Shown here piece after piece: positions 1-6,201 of a stretch of DNA of 13,704 nucleotides. How positions within the stretch are numbered: the stretch's first letter is position 1; the number at the start of each line of letters is the position of its first letter. The notes under the pieces were generated by a model. That model was not told where the DNA came from and ran no database searches. It saw only the letters and a program-made list of their open reading frames with translations. The stretch covers positions 1-13,704 of the forward strand of contig CAZCAC010000184.1 of assembly GCA_964496575.1 (NCBI GenBank), written 5' to 3'. Both the position numbers and the translations under genes were made by a program. Source of the stretch: CAZCAC01 sp964496575. GTDB lineage: Bacteria; Planctomycetota; UBA1135; GCA-002686595.

Positions 1-208
1 CCCGCAGCTCGACCTCAAAACAACGGAGAAATATCAGCCTCCTGAATATGCCGGGTTCAACACCTTGCCTCTCGCACTGTTCCCGTAGGATCTTGCCGAT
101 CCCCTTCTTGAGCGAGCCGAAGATGGCCCGCTTTCGGTACTTGGGAACGAACACGATGTGGTACCTGCAGTACCATCTCACGTGGGACTGGCTCTGCCAT
201 TCTCGCAT
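1..208 (-). pseudogene. tnpA: IS200/IS605 transposase TnpA, N-terminal fragment
   Basis: Translating from the ATG at 208-206 gives an IS200-type Y1/HUH transposase start: MREWQSQSHV, then RYHIVFVPKYRKRAIF at residues 15-30 and IGKILREQCERQGVE at 37-51. AAAGGAG lies just upstream of the ATG on the minus strand and fixes the start. TnpA cuts and rejoins single-stranded DNA at hairpin-marked ends. In intact family members residue ~51 is followed by a glycine/histidine stretch and the catalytic HxH (DHVH-type) motif. Here residues 52-69 run on in an unrelated sequence and no HUH motif appears before the window edge. The fragment is therefore probably inactive, broken near base 55. The rest of the gene lies outside the window, so a complex rearrangement cannot be excluded. 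Confidence 0.75.
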
Positions 209-303
209 CTTGGTCTCCTTTCTGAAGAACGTGGTGGTTCAAAGAATGGAGACCTTTCTACTACAGCCCCTGCACTACGGGACGGCGGAGCCTTTTCGAG
301 TCT

Positions 304-320
304 CACCGCCAGAGGCGGTG
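304..320. repeat. IS end hairpin
   Basis: CACCGCC-AGA-GGCGGTG is a perfect 7-bp stem with a 3-base loop. It lies 96 bases upstream of the tnpA start and next to the junction with the cytochrome gene. Subterminal hairpins of this kind are the TnpA recognition structures of IS200/IS605 elements; that role is inferred from position. Confidence 0.6.
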
Positions 321-328
321 GCTTACCG

Positions 329-961
329 ATGGAGTTACAGCGCGAGCGCACCTACGTCAACTACCGGCCGGGAGAGCAGCGCTCGTGCGTCGGCTGCCAC
401 GAGACGCCGAACCGCGCCGCGCTCCCCCACCGGCAGCTCCCCATCGCCGCGGCCACTCCGCCGGTGATGCCGGGGCCACAGCCCGGGGACGAGACGGGCC
501 GCCAGGTGATGCACTACCCGACCTACGTGCAGCCGGTGCTCGACCGCTACTGCGTCTCTTGCCACGGCGCGGACGACCCCGCCGGTGACCTCGACCTGAC
601 CGGTGAGCTCACGCGTTTGTTCAATCGCTCCTACGAGAACCTGATGGAGTACGGCGCCGTGCCGACCTTCCGCGAGGCGTCGGACTGGGAGGGCACGCCG
701 TACTCGCCGCCGAAGACGATCGGATCGTTCCGGAGTCCGCTGATCGCCTCGTTGCGCGAGGACGAGGCCCACCGCGACATCGAGCTGCCGCGAGCCGCCT
801 TCGTCCGGTTGGCCACCTGGGTCGACGCGAGCGGCGTCTACTACGGTTCCTACTGGGGACGCCGCAACCTCGAGTACCGGGACCACCCCTTCTTCCGCCC
901 CGATCCGACCTTCGAGGAGGCGATCAGCACCGTCTGTCCGGTGCCGGTGGAAGAGCGGTAG
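329..961 (+). pseudogene. HzsA-related c-type cytochrome, 5' part lost at IS junction
   Basis: The C-terminal part of a di-heme c-type cytochrome resembling hydrazine-synthase-alpha-related proteins, which are abundant in Planctomycetota. Covalent heme sites are CVGCH at 386-400, in a PGEQRSCVGCHE context typical of the family, and CVSCH at 551-565. The end of the protein has RLATWVDASGVYYGSYWGRR, matching the family's conserved C-terminal tryptophan/tyrosine block. Family members are usually much longer and exported, but there is no signal peptide and the frame upstream of 329 is IS DNA. The in-frame ATG at 329 lacks a clear ribosome site, so expression as a 210-residue protein is unlikely to be functional: without export, heme would not be attached. 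Family members are thought to be periplasmic redox proteins; true hydrazine synthesis is not implied here. Confidence 0.65.
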
Positions 962-1049
962 CAGGAAGTCAGCGAGAGAGACCCGCCCCGGGCCGAACGG
1001 CGTGAACGGACACCATCCGACCTTCAGGTCCGCGGCGCGTCGACTCCGA

Positions 1050-1304
1050 TCAGGTGAGCTCCGCCGAGCCGGCGAACTCCTCCACCTCGATCATCGCGTC
1101 GTACGGCGTTCCCGCCTCGTCGAACAGGCTCGCCAGCGCGTCCTTGGTTGGGGAAGTCCAGCAGCATATGCCGAGGCCTTCCGACCAGCTGATGAAGGAG
1201 CGCTCGAACACCAGGTCGCTTCCCCTTGAAGCGATGAGCACTTCCCTTCAGCCCCTGCGCAGTTGATCCTCCGAAAGCTTGGGCATCGTCACGAGGAACT
1301 TCAT
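1050..1304 (-). pseudogene. Small DUF4242-like protein with in-frame TGA
   Basis: The ATG at 1304, with GGAG about 9 bases upstream, opens MKFLVTMPKLSEDQLRRG. A TGA follows at 1250-1248, then the same frame continues for about 65 residues to a TGA at 1052-1050. The second part contains FERSFISWSEGLGICCW and LFDEAGTPYDAMIEVEEF, which resemble the C-terminal half of small DUF4242-type proteins (ferredoxin-like fold, about 80-90 residues). Joined, the two parts give one protein of the expected length, so the first TGA looks like a nonsense mutation or base error. A GTG at 1241 could restart translation without the first beta strand. The family assignment is from pattern only and moderately uncertain. 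No operon partner is adjacent. Confidence 0.5.
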
Positions 1305-1648
1305 CGATCAGTCTCCGTGCGGTCTTCGCAAAAAAGGGTGGTGTCGGTCGGACGCGGTTCGCCCGACTGGTGGTTCTCCAGTCTAGCCATGATCGCCACG
1401 GCCGAGAAGGCCTTTCGGCACGACGCCGGCGAGGAGTGGAGCAGAAGGCGCCGGATCGGGAATCCGAGGGTGCCACCGGTACGGGGGCCCCCGGGGCAAC
1501 GGATGGGGTGATCTCGACGGCCCGCCGGAGGGCCAATCCGGCCCGATTCGCCCCGCGCGGGGGAGTTCCCCTATAATCGGAGTCGGAAGTGAGGCCGGGC
1601 GACCGCCGGAAACTGGCGACAGCCCGGATGAGAGAGACGACGCAGCCG
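1305..1648. other. Gene-free stretch between divergent small genes
   Basis: No coding region with a convincing protein is seen on either strand. The stretch holds the presumed promoter regions of the DUF4242-like gene (minus) and the small peptide gene (plus), a 6-bp hairpin GACTGG/CCAGTC with a 7-base loop at 1365-1383, a 10-bp GC palindrome (GGGGGCCCCC) near 1485-1495, and a consensus TATAAT at 1572-1577. The hairpin's function is unknown. Confidence 0.5.
1572..1577 (+). promoter_or_regulatory. Candidate -10 box (TATAAT) of small peptide gene
   Basis: An exact TATAAT in otherwise very GC-rich DNA. The predicted start near 1584 would give a leader of about 65 bases to the ATG at 1649. No TTGACA-like -35 is visible at the usual spacing, so this rests on the -10 match alone. 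Confidence 0.4.
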
Positions 1649-1828
1649 ATGATCCGCAAGTATCTGACTTTCGTAGCAACCATCGCCTTTCTGCTCTATC
1701 TGATCTCTGCCTTCGCACGGGGACAGGCCCCGCTGTCCGCTGGCGATTCCGCGGGAGGTCGGACCGCTCCACCCTCGACGCACGACCACCACACAGGGAC
1801 GCACTACGGCTGGTGGTGGATCGGATAG
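1649..1828 (+). CDS. Small membrane/secreted peptide with His/Trp-rich tail
   Basis: A 59-residue product if started at the ATG at 1649. It opens with MIRKYLTFVATIAFLLYLIS, a short basic N-terminus followed by a hydrophobic segment of about 17 residues. This reads as a signal peptide or single membrane helix ending near ISAFARGQA. The tail is short and polar and ends with the striking THDHHTGTHYGWWWIG. In-frame starts at 1628 (ATG) and 1589 (GTG) would add 7 or 20 mostly charged residues; 1649 is preferred because it puts the basic residues directly before the hydrophobic core. No strong ribosome site is seen. I recognise no family. The histidine cluster could bind metal or heme, which is speculation. 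Its 3' end faces the TauE-like gene. Confidence 0.45.
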   Translation: MIRKYLTFVATIAFLLYLISAFARGQAPLSAGDSAGGRTAPPSTHDHHTGTHYGWWWIG

Positions 1829-1833
1829 AACGT

Positions 1834-1861
1834 CTCGATCGGAACTCGAAGGCTGATCGAG
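1834..1861. terminator. Hairpin between convergent genes
   Basis: CTCGATC (1834-1840) and GATCGAG (1855-1861) form a 7-bp stem with a 14-base loop in the 73-base gap between the ends of the small peptide gene and the TauE/SafE gene. Its position suits a shared terminator, but there is no T-tract on either side, so the role is uncertain. Confidence 0.25.
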
Positions 1862-1901
1862 TGCTGACCACCGGTGACCGAGTTGCCGTAGCGAGGAGAG
1901 C

Positions 1902-2663
1902 TCACCGGCCGATCACCAGCAGCGCGCCGAGCACGACGAGCAGGATCGAGACGGCGCGCCCGAAGACGCGCTCGGACAGGCGACCGTGGGCGACCATGCC
2001 CAGCGCCGTGCCGATCAGCGAGAAGGGCAGCAGCCAGAGCGCGGCGAGGAGCTCGTCCGTGGTCAGCAGTCCCGCGTGCAGGTACGTGCCGCCGCGCATC
2101 AGGCTCATCAGCAGGAAGAACCACAGGAGCGTCGCGCGAAACGCACTCTTGTCCAGTCCGTAGCTCTTGAGCAGGACGATCACCGGTGGGCCGCCGGTGC
2201 CGTAGAGACCCGCCAGGACTCCCGCTCCGAAGCCGAAGGGCACGGCGATCAGGTTTCGAGCCCGAGAGGGCTCGGGGTCCGGCTCGCTCCGCCCGTCGCG
2301 GAACAGGAACCACGCACCGGCCCCCGCGACCACCACCCCCAGCGAGCGCTTGAGCAACGACACGTCCCCACCCGCAAGCATCTCCGTGCCGACCCACATT
2401 CCCACCGCGGTCGTCGGCAGTAGGCCGAGCAGGAGCCTCAGTCTCGCCTGCCGCCAAGCGCGGGACAGGACCCATACCTCGGTGACGAAGGTCAGGAGGA
2501 AGAGGATCGCCACCGACGTCGCGAGGTCGGGCAGGATCAGGGCCAGGAGGGCGATCGAGAACATCCCCGCGCCGAAGCCGATCGTGGCGTAGATCAGCTG
2601 CGCGACGAGCAGGATCAGCCCACAGAGCACGAAGGTCGCGGTGTCGGGGAAGAGCTCCGGCAT
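1902..2663 (-). CDS. TauE/SafE family membrane permease
   Basis: A 253-residue polytopic membrane protein, the usual length for TauE/SafE (DUF81) permeases implicated in export of sulfite, sulfoacetate or related organosulfur anions. The two internal repeat halves are visible: one begins with ATIGFGAGMFSIALLALILP (about residues 26-45) and the other has FGFGAGVLAGLYGTGGPPV near residues 150-170, with the family's glycine-rich loop and GPP. Seven to eight hydrophobic helices are apparent. The ATG at 2663 is chosen because the frame upstream is Arg/Pro-rich and not protein-like, and because a TANNNT box ends six bases before it. The substrate cannot be told from sequence, and no sulfur-metabolism gene lies next to it. 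It is divergent from the spermidine-synthase-like gene across 122 bases. Confidence 0.85.
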   Translation of the reverse strand: MPELFPDTATFVLCGLILLVAQLIYATIGFGAGMFSIALLALILPDLATSVAILFLLTFVTEVWVLSRAWRQARLRLLLGLLPTTAVGMWVGTEMLAGGDVSLLKRSLGVVVAGAGAWFLFRDGRSEPDPEPSRARNLIAVPFGFGAGVLAGLYGTGGPPVIVLLKSYGLDKSAFRATLLWFFLLMSLMRGGTYLHAGLLTTDELLAALWLLPFSLIGTALGMVAHGRLSERVFGRAVSILLVVLGALLVIGR

Positions 2664-2669
2664 CCCCAG

Positions 2670-2675
2670 ACGATA
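2670..2675 (-). promoter_or_regulatory. TANNNT box before TauE-like gene (leaderless promoter candidate)
   Basis: On the minus strand TATCGT is followed by six bases (CTGGGG) and then the ATG, so transcription would begin at or next to the start codon. There is no good ribosome site apart from the G-run inside those six bases. TANNNT at this distance is the known hallmark of leaderless transcripts in Deinococcus and some other GC-rich bacteria. Confidence 0.4.
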
Positions 2676-2773
2676 CCCGCTCGGAGCACCGGGGCGAGGC
2701 CCGGTGATGCGCCGCGGTCGGGCTCCGGCGCCCGTGCGCCCACCGGGAGTCGATTTCCTCCGAACTCTTGCCG

Positions 2774-2779
2774 TATATT
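2774..2779 (+). promoter_or_regulatory. TANNNT box before spermidine-synthase-like gene
   Basis: TATATT is followed by GCCGCG and the ATG at 2786, the same six-base spacing as at the divergent gene. There is no Shine-Dalgarno sequence before the ATG. The box lies between the alternative upstream TTG (2768) and the ATG, which favours the ATG as start. No -35 match is seen. Confidence 0.4.
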
Positions 2780-2785
2780 GCCGCG

Positions 2786-5644
2786 ATGGTCGGCCTCCTC
2801 TCGCGCTGCTCTCCCTTCGCCTCGACGCTCTTCTTCCTCTCCGGCGCGACGGCCCTGGTCTACGAGGTGCTGTGGTTCCGGCGCATCGCTCACGTCTGGG
2901 GCAGCTCGAGTCTGGCGATGGCCGCGGTGATGGCGGCGTTCCTCCTCGGGCTCGGCCTGGGCGCGCGCTTCCTCGGCCGCCGCGCCGACCGGGTGCGGCG
3001 ACCGCTCGTCGGCTACGCGGCGTGCGAGGCGGGGATCGCGCTGTGGGCGCTCCTGGTCCCGGCACTGCTCGTCGCCCTGGAGCGGCTGGTGGCGTGGATC
3101 TACCCGACCCTGTCGGAGTGGCCGGTGGCCTACTCGGCGGTCCAGATCGTGCTCGCCTTCCTGGTGCTGGGGCCGGCGTGCTTCCTGATGGGCGCCACCC
3201 TGCCGCTGCTCGTCCGCCAGTTCACCGGGCCGGACGAGGGGCTCGGCGGATCGACCGCGTGGCTGTACGCGCTCAACACCGTCGGGGCGGCGTTCGGCTG
3301 CTTCGCGGGCGGGTTCCTGCTGCTGCCGCAGCTGGGGCTGGTGGCGACCGGATACCTCGCGGTGGGACTCAACCTCGGAATCGCGTTCAGCGCGTGGGTG
3401 CTGGGAAGGCGGCTCGAGCCGATCACGGTCGAGCCGGTGGCAGCGACGTCCATCCCGGAGCCGGAGCTCGCCGATCGGAGCGTCAGGACCCTGTACGCCG
3501 CGGCGGCGGCGAGCGGCTTCGCGGCGCTCGCCCTGCAGATGGTCTGGGCGCGGCAGCTGGCGGTGATGCTCGGCGGCAGCACCTACGCGTTCAGCGCGAT
3601 GCTGGTCGTGGTGCTGATCGGCATCGGCGCGGGGAGCCTGCTCGTGCCCGTACTGCTGCGCAAGCGCGACGACGCGGCGCTCTGGTTCGGCAGCGCGATC
3701 GCCGTGCTGGTCGTGTTCCTGGTGCTCGGCCAGCGATCGATCCCGCTGCTGAGCGACGTCGTGGGCGACCTGTTCCCGCAGCGCACGTCCTATACCTTCA
3801 ACGCGCTCCTGTGCACGTTCGCCAGCGCCGGAGTGGAGCTATTACCTTCCTTCTGTGCCGGGTTGACGTTTCCGCTGGTCGTACACCTCACGGGCGAGGG
3901 ACGATCGCACGCGGGCTCGGCGGTCGGGGGCGTCTACTTCTGGAATACGATCGGCACGGTCGCCGGAGTGCTCACCGCCCAGGCGCTGCTCGTGCCGATG
4001 ATCGGTACCCGGCGCAGCGTGCTGGTGGCGGCGGCGCTGTACCTCCTGGCGGCGATTCTGCTCCTCTGGAAGCGCCCGGTGGGCACTCGGCTGGGTTTCT
4101 TCGGCATCGCGGCGGTGATGATGATCGGCGTCGTACAGCTGACGCCGAGCTTCGATCCGCGCGTCACCGAGCGCGGTCTCTTCGCCTACGGCCCCAGCGG
4201 GCGAAACACCCTGCGCGACGCGGAGATCCTCTTCCACCGGGAGGGCGAGGTGTGCAACGTGCTGGTGACCAGGGTCGGCAAGCACAACAACCTGCGCGTG
4301 AACGGCAAGGTGGACGCGAGCACCTACACGCTCGACCAGGTCACGCAGCTCGGTTCGGCCTACCTGCCCCGCTTCCTGCGCCCCGACGCGAAGGAAGTGC
4401 TGGTGATCGGGTACGGAAGCGGCGTCACGGTGGGCGCGAGCCTGTTGCTGCCGGGAACGCAAGTGGTCTGCGTGGAGATCGAGCGCGGCGTCGTTGACGC
4501 CTCCGAGCACTTCGACTCGATCAACCACAGCCCGGAGAACTCACCAAACCTGGAGCTGCGGATCGAGGACGGGCGGGGCTTCCTGTTCGGGACGCCGCGG
4601 ACGTTCGACCTGATCGTCACCGAACCTTCCAACCCCTGGATGGCGGGGGTCGCGAACCTCTTCACCGTCGAGTTCTACGAGGGCGCGCGGGACAAGCTGC
4701 GCCAGGACGGGATCCTGGCCCAGTGGGTCCAGGCCTACGGCCTCTCTCCGCGGGAGCACGCGATGGTGATCCGCACGGTGCACGAGGTCTTTCCGCACGT
4801 CGCGCTGGTGCGCTTCACCCGAGGGGACTCGCTGATCGTGGCGTCGCAGGAACCGCTCCTTCCCGACGCGGAGGACGTTCGCCGCGCCGAGGAGCTGGTC
4901 GCCGGCAATCCGGTGATCCGCGACGACCTGGCGAGGTTCATGGGCAGCGCGGACGTGCGTGCCCTCCTGTTCAAGTACCTGGTGCTGGGGCGGGAGGAGC
5001 TGGAGGGATTGCTGGAGAGCATTCCAGGTGACGAGATCCAGACCGACTCCAACCTGCACCTCGAGTTCGACGCGCCGCGTCACCTCCACAAGGTGGAGAA
5101 GATCCCCGGCCAGGAGATCGACGGACTCCTCATCGGCGCGGCGAGAATCGAGTGGCAACGGCAGCTCGCGGCCAGCTTCGAGGGTTCCGCGGCGGGGCTG
5201 GGCGGGCTGCACGATCTGTACGAGATCGCCGTGGAGCTCGAGGCCACCTCTTTCGCCTCCGACCTGGTGGAGCTGGGTCTGGAGCTCGACCCCGAACACC
5301 CGGCGTTCCTCGCCGACAGCCTGATCGACTCGCCGCCCGGGGACGTGTCGGAGCTGGGGGCCAGGCTGGACCGCGTCCTCGACCGCTCGACCACCGACGC
5401 CTGGCGGGTGGCCGACGCCGCGTGGGGGCGCGGCGACAACGAGGTGGCGCTGCTCCTGCTCGACCGGATTCTCGCGCGCAAGCCGGATTGCGTGACGGCG
5501 CGGGGATTGCGGGCGTCGACGCTGTGGCGACTGGAGCGCTTCGAGGAGGCGGCGGAGGAGCTGGCCCGCGCCGTGGAGGCGGACCCGCTCAACGAGGTGG
5601 TGCGGGAGGCGGTGCGGGAGCTGCGGCGGAAGTCGGGTTCCTGA
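2786..5644 (+). CDS. Membrane-embedded spermidine-synthase-like protein with TPR tail
   Basis: A 952-residue three-part protein. Residues ~10-430 are a polytopic membrane region of roughly 11-12 helices, starting LFFLSGATALVYEVLWFRR, the signature opening of 'fused MFS/spermidine synthase' proteins. Residues ~480-690 are a class I methyltransferase-fold domain like SpeE: the nucleotide-binding glycine loop VLVIGYGSGVTVG is at ~538-550, the acidic strand end CVEIERG at ~561-567, EDGRGF near 595, and TEPSNPWMAG near 612. The canonical polyamine synthase motif D-x-x-D-P is replaced by EPSNP, as in this family generally, so aminopropyl transfer to putrescine should not be assumed. Residues ~845-950 hold TPR-like helical hairpins (WRLERFEEAAEELARAVEAD). 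The ATG at 2786 is preferred over the TTG at 2768. It converges on the sigma-fusion gene with a 12-base gap. Function unknown. Confidence 0.85.
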   Translation: MVGLLSRCSPFASTLFFLSGATALVYEVLWFRRIAHVWGSSSLAMAAVMAAFLLGLGLGARFLGRRADRVRRPLVGYAACEAGIALWALLVPALLVALERLVAWIYPTLSEWPVAYSAVQIVLAFLVLGPACFLMGATLPLLVRQFTGPDEGLGGSTAWLYALNTVGAAFGCFAGGFLLLPQLGLVATGYLAVGLNLGIAFSAWVLGRRLEPITVEPVAATSIPEPELADRSVRTLYAAAAASGFAALALQMVWARQLAVMLGGSTYAFSAMLVVVLIGIGAGSLLVPVLLRKRDDAALWFGSAIAVLVVFLVLGQRSIPLLSDVVGDLFPQRTSYTFNALLCTFASAGVELLPSFCAGLTFPLVVHLTGEGRSHAGSAVGGVYFWNTIGTVAGVLTAQALLVPMIGTRRSVLVAAALYLLAAILLLWKRPVGTRLGFFGIAAVMMIGVVQLTPSFDPRVTERGLFAYGPSGRNTLRDAEILFHREGEVCNVLVTRVGKHNNLRVNGKVDASTYTLDQVTQLGSAYLPRFLRPDAKEVLVIGYGSGVTVGASLLLPGTQVVCVEIERGVVDASEHFDSINHSPENSPNLELRIEDGRGFLFGTPRTFDLIVTEPSNPWMAGVANLFTVEFYEGARDKLRQDGILAQWVQAYGLSPREHAMVIRTVHEVFPHVALVRFTRGDSLIVASQEPLLPDAEDVRRAEELVAGNPVIRDDLARFMGSADVRALLFKYLVLGREELEGLLESIPGDEIQTDSNLHLEFDAPRHLHKVEKIPGQEIDGLLIGAARIEWQRQLAASFEGSAAGLGGLHDLYEIAVELEATSFASDLVELGLELDPEHPAFLADSLIDSPPGDVSELGARLDRVLDRSTTDAWRVADAAWGRGDNEVALLLLDRILARKPDCVTARGLRASTLWRLERFEEAAEELARAVEADPLNEVVREAVRELRRKSGS

Positions 5645-5656
5645 CTACGTACGCAT

Positions 5657-6201
5657 TCACCAGATCTCGATCCGCGTCGTCTCGCCGGGGCGGATCACGA
5701 GCGGCACTTGCGAAGAGAGCTCCTCGAACTGATCGTCGGGGAAGTCCTCGAACCACGTGTCTCGCAGGTCCGAGGGGATCTCCTCCGGGCGGTGCCAGCG
5801 GCGGACGACGGCGAGGTAGCGGCCGGGGAGGAGGTCGGGGAGGAGTACCGGGTCCGTGCCGGTGGGGTCGATCATCCCGTAGCGTCGCACGATTCTCGAA
5901 TCGCCATCGGGCAGGAACCAGAGGTGGCAGTTCTCGTCGAGCTCGATCTCCACTGGAGTTCGGATGATCGCTTCGAGTCCGCCGACGACCGGGACCTCGA
6001 ACTCGAGCTCCGGCACGCGTGGATCGTGGGGCCGCAAGTAGGTCACGCCGTGCACTCGCGCCCGGATCGTGACCTCCTCCTCGGGGAGCTTGCTCAGCAA
6101 GTAAGTGCCCGTTTCCGACTCCGTCGCCGCCACATAGGGGAAGCCGGTCTCCCCGTGCAACCGGGCCTTCACTCGCGCCGGAACGGGGCGCCCGTCCAGG
6201 T
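5657..6201 (-). pseudogene. Frameshifted C-terminal part of the sigma-fusion gene
   Basis: In a frame different from the upstream gene, about 180 well-formed codons run from DGRPVPARVKARLHGETG to the terminal RPGETTRIEIW and a TGA at 5659-5657. The piece starts exactly where a CarboxypepD_reg repeat (motif DGRPVP, then a TGTYLLSKLP-type strand) should continue the interrupted repeat VLVRVL upstream. The rest is beta-rich (VPVVGGLEAIIRTPVEIELD; VLLPDLLPGRYLAVVRR). No start codon or ribosome site is found at its beginning, so it is not an independent gene. Adding one base near 6198-6204 would fuse it to the sigma gene for a total of about 1,055 residues. Confidence 0.7.

Larger units (their letters stand above)
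1..328 (-). mobile_element. IS200/IS605-family element, left-end fragment
   Basis: A minus-strand tnpA fragment (1-208) is preceded by about 120 bases of non-coding DNA containing a perfect 7-bp hairpin (304-320), the layout of the left end of IS200/IS605 elements: subterminal hairpin, short leader, tnpA. The right limit is put near 321-331 because the cytochrome reading frame becomes recognisable from the ATG at 329. Similarity to the transposase seems to end near base 55, so the element is probably truncated there, and bases 1-55 may be foreign to it. No terminal inverted repeats or target duplication are expected for this family and none are seen. The exact ends are inferred. Confidence 0.65.

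Noticed and set aside
1248..1250. TGA read as selenocysteine
   Set aside because: The residue falls in a non-conserved, charged region of a small protein with no redox motif around it, and no SECIS-like stem is evident just downstream.
2664..3065. N-terminal extension of the TauE/SafE frame
   Set aside because: The extra ~134 residues are Arg/Pro/Gly-rich, overlap the divergent gene and have no counterpart in a family of about 250 residues.
2641..4497. Long plus-strand open frame overlapping the start of the spermidine-synthase-like gene
   Set aside because: Its translation is Arg/Gly/Pro-rich and unlike a protein; the overlapping frame encodes recognisable membrane helices and a SpeE-like domain. 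It is a by-product of high GC content.
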